This document shows positions 46,174 to 58,408 of a stretch of DNA of 64,000 bases, one piece after another. This stretch comes from Trichoderma breve (lineage: Eukaryota; Ascomycota; Sordariomycetes; Hypocreales; Hypocreaceae), in NCBI RefSeq assembly GCF_028502605.1, contig NC_079237.1:2108001-2172000 (forward strand), read 5' to 3'. Both the position numbers and the translations under genes were made by a program. The notes under the pieces are model-generated. The model was not told the DNA's origin and made no database searches. It worked only from the letters and a program-made list of their open reading frames with translations. Position 1 is the first letter of the stretch. Each line of letters opens with the position of its first letter.

Positions 46174-47881
46174 GGTGACTGCTTTCGCGTTGGATATGAG
46201 GCAAGATTGGGGGCAATATGTAGGGAGGAAGGGAGAGAAGAGGGGAGAGGAAGTAAATTGGCTGTGGTGAGGATGGTGTTAGGATTGGGCGGTATGTTTG
46301 TTGTAGATGGACGACTTTTTTTGGTGGTTGCCTCGTAGCTGGTAGCGCCTCTGCTGAGACCGACCTTACAAGGCTCTAGTGGGGGAGAGCTTTTCCAGGG
46401 CCGTTTGCTTCAATGCTGCAGAGGCTTTTGCTTGTGCAGACGGCGGGGTGCAAGTGGGCCAGCTGGGGGGACAAGCCTCAGTTGGTGATCGGTGCTGTCA
46501 GCTGTCATCAGCCGTCGACGGCTGGCTAGGTTTGATTGATGAGATTAATTGATTCATTGATGGATTCATGGGTCTACTAGATGGTACTACTGCTGATATA
46601 GGAGCTATGATGCCTTGGAGGTAGACAGAGGTACACCACCTTGAAGGCCTTGTAAACAGACGAGTATCGACATTGCGGATGGCTGCCGCCGAATCGAATC
46701 ACACCCGCATCAGGTAACGGTACACTGCCTACAATTTTTGCAGAAGTACTATCAGTAATGTACAAATGATCCATGTAGAAGAGGTTTATCATAATATACG
46801 CATCTCGAGGCTTCAATTGATGAGGTGACCAATAATAACATTGATCATGGACACCATTGAAATTACATCAATGCGGCATGAGCCAGCCCAGGCTGCAATC
46901 AGTTGGCTGCCGCGTCCTGGCGCAGCGGTTCCGCCCGCCGTCTAGTGGCCGTATCAAGGGCCTACAAGGCAGAGAGCCAGCAATGATGTGCAGCTCCATG
47001 CGCTACCACTGCCGCCACAGCTAGGTAATGTACCTGTACAGCTACAGCTACAGCTAGGTCCAGGCCGAGGCCCGTGCGCCGCGACAAAGCTGAGGGCACA
47101 TGCACATGGAAAAAACCCTTACATGTACATGTACTGGACCCAAGGGCCTCCTGAGCAAATGAGAGGCGTGCTTCGCTCTCCGTCATCCTGCATCCTGCAC
47201 AACCTGTTCTACTCCAATAAACTTCGCCAACCAGCACCTCGAGAAAAAAACCCTGAAGTCCCTTGTTCCTCGCCATATCACGGCCCTCTACAGATGCGCT
47301 GCTGCTCGACCGCTCCGACTCCGATTCCGACTCTCCAGCCGATGACCGATCCGGGCGTCCTTGACCAGAGCTGATAGCGGCTCTTCTTGGTGTGCCTCTC
47401 CAATCTTCTCCCTGCATCTGCGAGACCTGTTGCCTGCAGGTGTTCAAATTTCTGCGCTGTCCCACCAACCTCTCAACTACCTACTTTTTTCCTGTTCAAA
47501 TCTGGACTTTTCCGCACACGCGCTGTCGTCGTTGCTGCCGCCGTCGCCGTTTTCCAGGGCTCATAGTCAGACGTCTGCAGGAACCTTGATGTCCAGTCTG
47601 GGATACATGGTCCTTGAGGAGTGAGTCGCTCTTTGTCTGTTGCCAAGTGCGGCACACCTCATCATATCCTGCTTTGGTTGCGTGACACTGGAGCGTTTCA
47701 TAGCGACAAGCCCCAGCAAGTGCTCGGAAGGCGACAGGGCATCTTGCGCAGCGTTTTCCCTCTTCTGCTTTCGTCTCTAGTCTTTTGAGTGTTTTATGCC
47801 CTCGTCAGCTCGTCTTCATGTGCTTACAGACCAGTATAGTCTCTCTTCGCAACCAAAGCCCAGACCTTCCAAGACGAGCAC
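46174..47881. promoter_or_regulatory. Divergent intergenic region of cse1 and the RalGAP gene
   Basis: It holds both promoters. Near 47035-47060 there are repeated CTACAG words and at 47124-47135 a palindromic ACATGTACATGT-type run; their meaning is unclear. The right half (47200-47880) is pyrimidine-rich and likely transcribed leader. No gene is supported. Confidence 0.4.
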
Positions 47882-50800
47882 ATGTCCCCACAGCCTGGAG
47901 ATGATGTTTCTTCGCCAGATTCCGTACGCCCCAGCGGTATCGCCAGCGTCTTCCGTGGCCTGACCGGTTCAAAATCGACAAAATCTCCGCCGCCGCTTGC
48001 CTCGTCTGTGGCGGCGCTTCCAAGAACCGACTTCAGTAATGCTACGCCAATAAGCTCTCGCGGCCTGTCTGCGAACCATATGGATGCTTTTGAGCACTTA
48101 AAGAATGGCAGCCAAAGCGAACGTATATCAGCTGCCAACACCCTCAAATTCGCCATTACAGAATACCCGCTTAACCCCGTTCTTGAAATATGGTACGCTG
48201 CCAAGGACCTTATCGACGCAAGCAAGCCGAGCGCAATGCGACAGGCCGGCTGGGAGTTATTGACGGAATGTGTCAAGCATTCGTCTTCGACGGATTTGGA
48301 GCGCAAGGAGTATTTTCAGACGATAATTGCCCCAGCTAGCCCCGACGACTTTCATTTACAGCTTGCCGCGCTGGTGGACCTCACCAACCGTGGCCGCATA
48401 CTAGCCGGGTTTGATTATGAGTTGCTTCCTCTACTCACAAAGTGGCTTCGAGAAGCATATAATGCCGCCCGTGCAGCTCGCAAGGCCTCCCAGGTAGCTC
48501 GCGGGCAGCGAAGCTCCAAAAACAAGGCGGCAGCGTCCGGAGAAGACCAAAACTTTACGCAGCTCTTTGCATTCATCATGGACGTCATCAAATTCAACTT
48601 CAATACCGCCGATCAAAACTCGATAACAGGTCTAATCGACCGTTTACTCGACATTTGCATGAGTACGAGTGTTGAAGAGGACCTGCGTTCTTGCATATCT
48701 GCTATTGATGCTATTGTTACCTTTGGGTCCGTCCCCGTCAGTAGACTGAAGAACACGATACAGGTTCTCAGCTCCATCTTCTGTCTCGTCCCAAACCTCC
48801 AGAAAGAGTCTTGGCACACACTGGCAAACCTTTGCAAATCACACAACGGCCAAGCATCAGTTCGTATCCTGCTCGATGTTCTTCGCAATCCATCGCTGGA
48901 TGAAGTCAGCAGCAAGGATATGGGGCGCGATATTCGGGGCGCTCTTGCTGTCTTACAGAAGCTGCTCTCCAAGACTACCGAAAAGGGCTATCCAACCGTT
49001 CCCTATGCTCTATTGGTGGATGGCTTATTTAATACCCTCAAGATTTCTTCATCAGCAAGAACTTATTACGCCATTCTTCAACTCATCAACTCTCTATTCA
49101 ACGATGGAAACGGGCAGTTACATCGTTTGGTCATTGAAGAGGATTGGACGGTTCCATTAGAGACGGCAGCGGAGTGCTATCGCAAGATCCAGTGTACTCC
49201 TGATATGGTGGCTGATGGCCGGGCCAGGGATACGTCTATGGATGATGCCATCACTCAAGAGCTCCTGCTGCTTATTGCTCGGCTAGACCTAGTGGTAACA
49301 CAAAAGTCGGGTGATTTTGTCCCTAGACAAACAGTCATCAAGTTCTTCACCGATGTGCATCGACTTCTTCCCGACAACACTGCTCGTACCGTGCTTGACT
49401 ACTTCCAAGAGTTTCGGTGTTGCTCCCCCTCCGATCTTCGGTGGGAAGAAAATCTGAAACTCGTGCTCGAAGGATTTTTCAATAACCGAAGCCGCTCCTC
49501 AGAGACTCGGTTGCGTGCTCTTCAGACCATGATGGATGCTTATGAGATCGTTGATTTGGTGGGTGATGGAGACGAGCAAGACTTCATTCCTCGCCTCGCC
49601 AAGGCCATCCTCCAAGATGTTATCGAAGAAGTGGACGTCGTAGTCTTGGATGCCATCATCTCGTTAATGACCTCGGTAGTCATTTCGTGTGATATAGACC
49701 TCTTTGACTTCATTATCAACGCATTGCGTGTAATCGTCATCAGCGACCGACTGAAATCGCCCATTGCATCGCCTACGTCTCCAATAGTGCTGCCAACCTC
49801 ACAGGCCAATGGTGAGCACACAGAATCACCAGTAGAACAGTCTCCGTCAAACGTCGTCACACGGGGATACGTCAGAATGTTTATACGACTTATGAATTTC
49901 CACAACGATAAAAGCGTGAAGCTCTTCAATGTGTTGGTCAGCATCGCAGGCCTAGAGCATTGCGAGGTAGATGCTCGACTGACTGCCATGAAATTGCTTT
50001 TCAGACTGCGTGCGGACTGGGCGGATCGAATCTTCATTACCAACAACCTGGAAGCCATGTCTACCGCCACGACCCTTTATCGCACGGAAAGCTCGATGGC
50101 AAAAAAGCAAGCCGACGAAGCGGCAAATACAGCTCGTCTCTCAAGAATTGATGTCGGGATGCAGTCTCGCTCAACAACACGCGGGTCATCTATTGGCCAA
50201 GGCCGAACCGCGCAACGACAATGTCAGATGTGGAAATATCCTGATACAAACGCACTGCCGGAGGCTGTACCTTCTATGATTAGCCCTGTTCTTCGATCTC
50301 ATGTTCAAACTGAGCCTGGAGTGGAAAGCGAAGAGCCTGCAGCTGAGAGACCAGAGTATCAGCCTTGCGCTCTCCAACTATCTACTTGGTTAGACACGGT
50401 GTTGCATATGCTCCAGGGATGCGATTGGGAGATATACAGCTTTGTCTTGGTGCATCTACCATCGCAGCTGAGCAATCACGCAATCTTCAGGGATGCGATA
50501 GACCAAATCAAGGCACTACGTAAGATGATCTGTGAACAGATTCGGTTGAACAGCTTTCAAGAGCCCCCCAATGCCTTGGGCCTTCGCCGAGCCGACATAG
50601 CGATTTGTCTCTACCACAGCCTGACTATGATCTTGAGCTACCACGAGCATTTTACAAAGCCCGACGAGGATGAAATTGTAAAAATGTTTGTCCACGGGAT
50701 ATCAACTTGGGAAAGAAGCGCCAAATGTTGTATCCACGCCTTGTCGATATGTTGCCATGAGCTACCTCTATCAACAAGCAGATCTCTGATCCAGATGCTT

Positions 50801-52624
50801 AACCAGATGGCCGCCATCATCACACAGCCGTTTGTTTCTGTTCATATTCTGGAATTTCTTGCCTGCCTTAGTCGATTGCATAATGTTTACATCAACTTCA
50901 GGGAAGATGAGTTCAGAATTGTCTTCGCAATCTGCTTCCGATACTTGGAATACGCCAAAGACAAGAGGCAGGTTCAGAAGAATACTCATATAAGTGAGCT
51001 GTCGTCACCAACATCTATCACGGTATCGGAGGTTTCGCAGCCCGCCCCGACAGACGATCTTCCACAATACGTTCATGCTCTGGCCTACCATGTTATCCTG
51101 TTTTGGTTTTTAGCACTCAAGTTGCCTGATCGTGCGAACCATGTCGGCTGGATCGTCAAAAAGTTGTTTGCCGATACTGACGGCCCCGTGCACGGCACAG
51201 ATGATCATGCTATTACATCCATTGACTTTATGCAGAGGGTCACTTATGCCGATGTCGATGAATCAGCTGAAGACCCTTACTTTACCGAAGAGCGTTTTGG
51301 TGACATTGCAATAAAGCGATGGTTGGTTGGGAACAGTATCGTCACTGTCAAGCAAGCCACGGTGTCCGGGTGGGCTCAGATAATCAAAAGACAGCCATCT
51401 GGCACGTCGGCATACACGGTTCGTGAATCTTATAGGCCTCCTCCTCCTCACCAGATAGAGAATCACGTCGACATCACGAGAGAGGGCCAGCCCACGTCCA
51501 ACTTGATTTTACCCAGCCATTTACTGGTGCAACTCATGTCCCCAATTCCGCAGACGCACGACTCTGCGCGACCCATCCCTTTGCCAGACGATGAGGTAAC
51601 TGGCCGAACCATCAGAGTGTTTGATCGCCTTTCCAGTCTTGATGGGCACAAGGTCGGTGTTATTTACATCGGCGAAGGCCAAACTGAAGAGGCAGAAATA
51701 TTGGCAAACGTATCGGGAAGCGGCGACTACATTGAATTCCTGAATAACCTTGGAACTTTGACCAAGCTTAAGGGCGCAAACTTCAATACACAGGGCTTGG
51801 ATCGGGAACACGACACCGATGGACAGTACACGTTTTGCTGGAGGGACAGAGTGACCGAGATTGTCTTTCACGTCACAACACAAATGCCGACAGATCTCGA
51901 ACGAGATCCGCACTGCGTGGCGAAGAAACGGCATATTGGAAACGACTTTGTCAATATTATTTTCAACGACTCCGGTCTTCCGTTCAAATTCGACACTTTC
52001 CCGAGTCAGTTCAACTGTGTTAATATAGTAATCACACCAGCATCTCCTGCCTCGTTTCTGGCCACTAGGGAGACGGATTCGGAGCAGGCGCACAAGAAGA
52101 AGTTTTACACGGTGCAAGTGATGAGCAAACTGGGGTTCCCTGCAATCTCGCCTGCATCCGACACCAAGATGGTCTCGTTAAAAGCTCTGCCTGCCTTCAT
52201 CCGGCTCCTTGCCCTCAATGCGTCTGTATTTGCCCATGTCTGGCACAACCGCGAGGGCGGCGAGCACATCAGTTCGTGGAGCGGTCGCCTTCGGGAAATT
52301 AAGCGGTTGCGAGAGAGACACGGGCCGAAGTTGGGTTCCGTGTCATCGGCTTCACCGCCGACGCTTCTCACCGGCTCCATGCCCGCCCAGCCGGCGCCGC
52401 TGCAGCCATATCAAGACGCGGGCCAACCAGGTGGCAGTAGCGTGAGGGATAGTTTCAACAGCTTGCGCAGGACGAGTGTAGCTACCTTCTTCACCAACAC
52501 GAGTGAGCAGACTTCGCATCGGTCATCAATACTGTCTACAACTGCGACAAACGATACCGAGGTTGGCACCGTGAACGGGCTAGACTCCCTTGTCGAATCA
52601 GTAGATTTTTCAAAATGGGGATGA
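47882..52624 (+). CDS. tsc2: Tuberin-like Rheb GTPase-activating protein (RalGAP/TSC2 family)
   Basis: A 1580-residue single-exon gene. The family stimulates GTP hydrolysis by Rheb and so restrains TORC1 when nutrients or growth signals are low. The N-terminal two thirds form a helical solenoid with tuberin-like words (FEHLKNGSQSERISAANTLK, AMRQAGWELLTECVKHSS, LFNVLVSIAGLEHCEVDARL). A Rap/RalGAP catalytic domain occupies about residues 1230-1430, with GDYIEFLNNLGTLTKLKG, HDTDGQYTFCWRDRVTEIVFH and KRHIGNDFVNIIFNDSG; the Asn of HIGNDFVNI (about 1353) corresponds to the catalytic asparagine thumb. A Ser/Pro-rich tail follows. The length is close to that of other fungal TSC2 proteins. The start is the first ATG after a pyrimidine-rich leader. 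No TSC1 (hamartin) gene is present in the window. Confidence 0.93.
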   Translation: MSPQPGDDVSSPDSVRPSGIASVFRGLTGSKSTKSPPPLASSVAALPRTDFSNATPISSRGLSANHMDAFEHLKNGSQSERISAANTLKFAITEYPLNPVLEIWYAAKDLIDASKPSAMRQAGWELLTECVKHSSSTDLERKEYFQTIIAPASPDDFHLQLAALVDLTNRGRILAGFDYELLPLLTKWLREAYNAARAARKASQVARGQRSSKNKAAASGEDQNFTQLFAFIMDVIKFNFNTADQNSITGLIDRLLDICMSTSVEEDLRSCISAIDAIVTFGSVPVSRLKNTIQVLSSIFCLVPNLQKESWHTLANLCKSHNGQASVRILLDVLRNPSLDEVSSKDMGRDIRGALAVLQKLLSKTTEKGYPTVPYALLVDGLFNTLKISSSARTYYAILQLINSLFNDGNGQLHRLVIEEDWTVPLETAAECYRKIQCTPDMVADGRARDTSMDDAITQELLLLIARLDLVVTQKSGDFVPRQTVIKFFTDVHRLLPDNTARTVLDYFQEFRCCSPSDLRWEENLKLVLEGFFNNRSRSSETRLRALQTMMDAYEIVDLVGDGDEQDFIPRLAKAILQDVIEEVDVVVLDAIISLMTSVVISCDIDLFDFIINALRVIVISDRLKSPIASPTSPIVLPTSQANGEHTESPVEQSPSNVVTRGYVRMFIRLMNFHNDKSVKLFNVLVSIAGLEHCEVDARLTAMKLLFRLRADWADRIFITNNLEAMSTATTLYRTESSMAKKQADEAANTARLSRIDVGMQSRSTTRGSSIGQGRTAQRQCQMWKYPDTNALPEAVPSMISPVLRSHVQTEPGVESEEPAAERPEYQPCALQLSTWLDTVLHMLQGCDWEIYSFVLVHLPSQLSNHAIFRDAIDQIKALRKMICEQIRLNSFQEPPNALGLRRADIAICLYHSLTMILSYHEHFTKPDEDEIVKMFVHGISTWERSAKCCIHALSICCHELPLSTSRSLIQMLNQMAAIITQPFVSVHILEFLACLSRLHNVYINFREDEFRIVFAICFRYLEYAKDKRQVQKNTHISELSSPTSITVSEVSQPAPTDDLPQYVHALAYHVILFWFLALKLPDRANHVGWIVKKLFADTDGPVHGTDDHAITSIDFMQRVTYADVDESAEDPYFTEERFGDIAIKRWLVGNSIVTVKQATVSGWAQIIKRQPSGTSAYTVRESYRPPPPHQIENHVDITREGQPTSNLILPSHLLVQLMSPIPQTHDSARPIPLPDDEVTGRTIRVFDRLSSLDGHKVGVIYIGEGQTEEAEILANVSGSGDYIEFLNNLGTLTKLKGANFNTQGLDREHDTDGQYTFCWRDRVTEIVFHVTTQMPTDLERDPHCVAKKRHIGNDFVNIIFNDSGLPFKFDTFPSQFNCVNIVITPASPASFLATRETDSEQAHKKKFYTVQVMSKLGFPAISPASDTKMVSLKALPAFIRLLALNASVFAHVWHNREGGEHISSWSGRLREIKRLRERHGPKLGSVSSASPPTLLTGSMPAQPAPLQPYQDAGQPGGSSVRDSFNSLRRTSVATFFTNTSEQTSHRSSILSTTATNDTEVGTVNGLDSLVESVDFSKWG

Positions 52625-53431
52625 AAGAAGTGTACAACTGGTATTTTTATCTCCGTTTTATTTTTGTTACATTTTCTCTTCCTTTTTACTTTCACCAAGG
52701 TGAAAAATAAGTATAGAAAAAGAAAGATTCCAAAAAAAAAGAAGGAAATTGGCTGGGCTACACTGTCTGTTTTGCAAAAAAAAAGGCGCGAGCCACCATG
52801 TACTCGTATAGGTCTTTTTGTCTTTTTTTTCCTTTTATTCTTACTTCATGGTAGCGAACTTCTTGATATCAGGGAAACTTTCGGGTTTTGGGCAGCAGAG
52901 GGCGTCAACATTGTTAGGAGGGGGGAAATCATATCTGGGTCCAAAAAAGTTTTTGTTTCTCTTTTTTTCTCTTTTCTGGTCTTTTTACTAGTTGGCTTTA
53001 CGTCGTCTCTTTTACTGTAGTGTCAATTTTTCTCTGATACTCTTCCTATATATATATATATACTATATGTATATCCATACTTTTATTCTCTTGATCATCT
53101 CCCCGTTCATTGTATTTTAACTTGTGTGCCATCATAATTTTTCTAAGCGCATAAATTTGGGCAATACCTACGGAGTATATCGACAACTTTTGACTCCAAG
53201 AAGGATTTTATTGCAATGCTAGTATAGTATACCTTGTCCTGAGCAGGCATCAGAGATGTGGGCCAATGGGCCCATTTACCCCTATTCCTCTCTTTTATCT
53301 ATCCAGATGGCATGTAACAAAAGGTTTCCATCTACTCCGTTTATCGGCCCAACGAAACCTCATAGCCACACGTAAACATATCATGATGGCACAAGTAAGC
53401 AGTCTTTGCTATGTGATGTTAAACCGTCGCA
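52625..53431. other. Intergenic region between convergent genes
   Basis: 3' flanks of the RalGAP gene (+) and the gene at 53432 (-). It contains A-rich and T-rich tracts (52725-52790, 52950-52980) and a short TA repeat at about 53048-53063. No gene is supported. Confidence 0.45.
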
Positions 53432-55216
53432 TCATATCTCGCGCCACACTGGTCCATATTCCGCCCACTTCCGGAAGCCTGTCAATGCGTGAACCAAGTT
53501 AGTACTGAACTAAAAATCCTTGATATGATGGCTTCTTGTAATTTGGGCTTTACCTAGCGACATAAGTACTTGATCCCCGAAAGAAATTCCGTCCAGGAAC
53601 ATGCTGGTCATGCCTTTCCCGCTCAACGCCCGGTAACATGCATACAACAAGTTGGCAATGGTTGCATCTCGGGAAAGGCCAACATCTGCTCCCTCATAGA
53701 TCGGATCATTAGCAAAATTTGTTGAAACTATGGATTCAATAAAGAAGTGCCATTACATCCATTACAGTAAAAGGTAACACGCAAAGCGAGGGAACTTACC
53801 TCTAATACAAATGCATGTAACTCCTCCAACGTTGTCATTCAACGACCCCGGCCATGGGATATCAGTTGCCGCCGGACTTTGTTGGCCAGGGATGTAAGTG
53901 ATGGCCGTAGCTACTATTGTATCACCATTGTCAAAGCCAACGATAATATCGCCTATATGTTCGCTCTGTATTGTCCGCGCGTACTGATCATACCAACCGA
54001 AGCCGTGACTAGTTGTTGCAGGTGGCCGATGTTCAAGATCCAGTACCTGCTGCGCATCTGATTCATAGCACTGCCTGTATCCTAAGCCAGAATAAGGAAT
54101 CATAACGCCTGTCAAATCCGTAAAATGGAGAATCCAGTCTGCGACAAGGCCACCCTGGTCCCCGCGCCCTTGCATGTTGACAGGCCAACCTTTTCTAGCA
54201 AACCACTGGCTCGCATCGGCCATCTCAGCAGTAAAGCCACAGAGCAGTCGAGGAAACGTCGATCCTAGATGTAGTTTCTGTACGCCTCTGACTCTGCCGA
54301 ACTTACTCATTGCCGCATCGTAGAGCGAAGAGCCAACCCCCTGCCTTCTGTATTCAGGATGGACAACGACGGCGGCAATGGAGCCTATTAGAGCAACATC
54401 AGAACTGTCTGCAAAGGTTGCGTAAGCTGCGCAAAAGCCGATCAACGCCCCTCGCGTTGACTCTCGCACGACATAATGCAGCGCATATCCGTCTCTCTTC
54501 AAGAGGGATCCGAGAGTAGATGGGTTGAGATGGAATTGGTATGGGAGGCATGCCTGCCAGAGGGCGCATGTTTCCATCAAATCTCGCTCGGCAGCCCAGG
54601 ACTGTACTAGCCATGCAGGTTCGGCATCTAATCTACCTTGGGTATCCGCGGGCATTGGTAGCCCTGGATCACTGTCGAGTAGCAAGGTGGCTGCAACTAG
54701 CAAATCGGCATTAGTGTATCCAGCAATGTGCACCAAAGTCCGGAAGTGAGTGTTGGAAATATTTCGTCCTGCTAGATTGCAGCAGACAAGAAGTATGAAT
54801 GGCCGTGATTCACATATCCGTGCAACAAGCTCGGCAAATTCCAACTGAAGCAGGTTGTCGGTGCCGGCCAAATGCGTGATTACAAAGATCACAGCCCCTG
54901 CTCTTTTAACAAAGGCCACATGAACGCCGGTAATGCCTTTGGCTTTGGTATATGGAACATGGCGTATCGGGATATTTCGGCCGGAAATCGTTTGCCCGAG
55001 AATCTCAAAGGGATCTCTGTCATCTGCTGGATTGCTTCCCGCCGGGGGCACCACGACAGGGGTCAAGAGAAGGACAGGCTTGTCTCTGGTAGGAATCTGT
55101 GTGAGGGGGATACAATTCTGGTAATCCCACAGTACTGTACCGATTGGCCTCTCTGAACTTCCTGAGGGGTAAAAGCCGGATGCATTTTCCGCAGGCCAGT
55201 ATGTTCCGGTAGACAT
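53432..55216 (-). CDS. GH3-type accessory domain fused to GNAT acetyltransferase domains
   Basis: Three exons fit in frame: 55216-53800, 53727-53554 and 53478-53432, giving 545 residues. Residues about 40-190 resemble the C-terminal alpha/beta domain of GH3 beta-N-acetylglucosaminidases (PVLLLTPVVVPPAG, AGAVIFVITHLAGTDN, RICESRPFILLVCCN). A GNAT domain follows, with the acetyl-CoA loop VVVHPEYRRQGVGSSLYDAA (RRQGVG, about residues 290-295). The C-terminal part, split over three exons, is a second GNAT-like unit ending SLGFRKWAEYGPVWREI. In fungal GlcNAc-utilisation enzymes the same two parts follow a GH3 catalytic barrel; here no barrel and no KHFPGH-type catalytic motif is seen, and the frame begins at MSTGTYWPAENAS. 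It may be an acetyltransferase descended from such a fusion. It is isolated, with 3.2 kb of gene-poor DNA upstream. Confidence 0.75.
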
Positions 55217-58200
55217 GTTGTTTCCTAGAGCATGCTGGTCGTGGGAAGCATCGAGAATAATGCCCTCTGTATCCTACAATTTTCAAGAATAACTCTCGAG
55301 TGCCCACGATGCGAATATGTAGAAAATTCGGCTTAAGCTGTGCCGAGCTCAGTGAATGCACAAACCAGGGTGTGAATCAAGAAATAGGGAAGATTTCTGC
55401 TGCTCTCGCGATGTGACAAATACTTGAAAGACTTGATGTGATATTCCAGTTTGTGTAACGAACAACAATCTGGGTCTAAGAGAGAAATAAATGTGATCCA
55501 CGGACATTTGTCAGGGCAATCTTGCTGGACAGTGTATCATCCTGCAATAAAGCTAGGATAGCGACCCATATTCCATCGCCAAGGCTTCTCATACGGTATC
55601 AGCTGGAAAAAAAGAACCCGCACCGGCAGGCTCCATGTTTGCGGAGGGCCATATACTCCGTACAGTATGCTGCATATGGTAGCCCTAATCTTGCCATGGG
55701 CACAACGATTGGGCTGGGCAAGGGGCAGGGGATGATTTGATGGGCTGTAAAAAGCTTCATATGACCAGGGTAAGATAATGTAGGGATTATTTTCATGTGG
55801 GGGTCTCTTAGAACTTGCCGTGGTCATGGTTAAGCATCCCAATACGCCTAAGACGTGGCAAGAAGGCAGACTTTCGGTCCACCTTTGGCTAGATGTCTGA
55901 CCACTTGGGCTTAGACAAAGATGGGGGCCGGCTTGGGGATTACTACCAAAGTATGAAATCCCTCAGCCTGGGTAATTCTTTGCTTCGCTGGCACTGGGGC
56001 AATAAAAGGGATGAGGCCACCGCAAAAAGAAGAAATAATACACGGGCTGAATAGTGGTAAAGGTACAAGATGATCCACACGTACGGCCAATGAGTAAATG
56101 CATATGTACGTCAAACCGAGAAGGTATTAGGGCAAGAATGGTTTGAAAGCAGGGGCCTGGGAGGCTGTTTGACGCATAAATCCACAGAGCGTATGCATAT
56201 TGAATGGCCACTAGAACTGTCTGTATACCAGACAGTGCGCAAGGCGTGAGAGCCGGCCAGTATGCGGCCAATCTGGGGTGGCAAGAATGCAATTGAGAGC
56301 CAGGCAATAGGGCAAGAAAATAGTAGCGGTAATATCCATGTATTATTCGATAAGAAGCATATGGAGGAGGTTACTCCTGGGCTTGGCTGATTTTTTTGCT
56401 GCCATGCTCTGGGTCCGCTCGGATGGAAGTTGCATGGGATAAGAACTACCCAACAACCACCGAACGGTCAATGTGCTTTTCCATTTGGGGCAGATCTTGA
56501 ACACCCAACAACGAGTCAAGACTAAGGCGTAATATTTCTTTGGTTGCTCTATTCGGATGCAGTGACAGGCGGCCCCGGTTGGGGGCCAGTCAGGCAGTGG
56601 CTCTCAGGATGGCGATGTCCGCTCCACCAGTCCAGTCTGACGAGATTCGAGTACTAGAGCAGGTACGGGTCGATGAGATGACTTCTGATAGGCTTCATGG
56701 TCAAGTCTATGATGGTGTCAACATGTGATGCAACTCAACTACTTGCATGCGCTTCTGCTTTTGCTCGTTCGAGGCCAATCGAGAGAAAACCCATGGGTGA
56801 GTTCATATCGGGCCTAGCGTTGGCCCAATATGCCGGAATGATGGGTCCGGCAGCGGGAAGGCGGGAGATTCAAGGATCGACGCGAGCCAACAGTCCAAGT
56901 TGTAGCGCGCTTGTGTTATGTGCAGGCATCGCGGCTCGAGTCAGCAGCGGGGGTTACGATGTCAAGATTGAGTTGTGAGATTTCCCTTGGTGGTTTGGAG
57001 ATATCGTTAGGTATACCTGTATGGTGCTTAGTAAGTACCTAGTACCATAGCACGAGGAAGGTGCATTCGTTTGGAGAACTGCGAAAAAATACCGACTCAG
57101 TACGTAACGAGGGTGCAGAAGTGAGGCAAGCGCACCCCAATCAGTGTTATTAGCAAAATGCGGTCTATATAGAGGTACCTTATTACCTAAAAGTACCGTA
57201 CCTCTACATGCAAGTAGAAGGACAGGGCTCAAGTACTCATTACAAGCAGAAGCTGCAGTTAACTGCTCCTGTACTCTTCTTAGAGGCGATTAATCCACCC
57301 AATGCTACTTCGTACTCTGGACGCGAATACCTGCAAGTAGAGCAAAATGCGAACTAGCGCTACCTAAATATAACAATCCATCCCTTTAAATAAACTAATG
57401 GATCTTTCTCAACGCACGAATAAGCATACCTACCCAGCAGGTAGATGGACATGTCATAGTAAATTGAATCTGGGCTGCTATAAACATTGAAACGGCCCCT
57501 TTATTGAGTCAGTTGTTGGTTCTGGGATTGGACAACACAGCATCAAGCTTGTAAAGTACCTGCAGTAGCCCAATAAGACCGTGCCAACACCGCCACGCCG
57601 GGACCATCAAGGATGTTACACGGCCTCCATTACAGGACGAGACAAGATTACCTACAGATCTTAGGCCTGAGGATACATTATGCAATGTTGCCCAATTCTC
57701 ATGTCTTGCATGTAGCTCTCCGGAAGTACTGCCGGGGCAGAGGCTGTCTGAAAATGGTACACCATTACTGCATGTGCGAAGATGTCATACTTACACGGTG
57801 AACCTTGGACGCCCTCAAAATCCCCCCACGTGCTAGTGACAGAGAGGTAACCTACAGTGTTGCAGACACAGTAACACCTCCAGGTCACAAGCTCGCTGCT
57901 CGATGGTTTGTACATTTCACCGCTGCGAACTTCAGACATTTCTCAATCAACTGGATGGATGAAATCATTTACACCCGCAACATCTCGTCCGTGCAAAGCG
58001 CCTGCATTGTTCCTCAACTGAACTGTATCTGCACCACATATACTGTCCAATAACACCTAGCTGGCGGCGCATCGTACACGCTACGATTTGGTACCCCCAC
58101 AAACCATATCGAGCCCAACAAGAAAATCATCCAAGCTACGCCATCGTCACTCTCACTGGCCACAAACAAGCGCGACGCTCCATTGCGGATCAGGTTCAAC

Positions 58201-58408
58201 GTGGCAGCTTGTTTTATCCCTTTTGTCATGAGATCCTCTCCACAGAGCATTGCAACCGCAGGATGAAAAGCTGGCAGCTGCACCGCGGTTCTCGCTGATT
58301 TGTTTTCGACTGCCGACGCGCTATACCGTGTTTTGAGACTGATCGACTTCTCGTGTTTGCCATCCATAGTTCATTCACTCCCTCTTTGTAGCATTGAATG
58401 CCAGCGAT
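55217..58408. other. Gene-poor region of about 3.2 kb
   Basis: It lies between the divergent starts at 55216 (-) and 58409 (+). Open frames are short, with no family match. I searched it for a lost GH3 catalytic domain in all frames and saw no KHFPGH-like or other GH3 signature. The last few hundred bases should be the promoter of the kinetochore gene. Confidence 0.45.
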
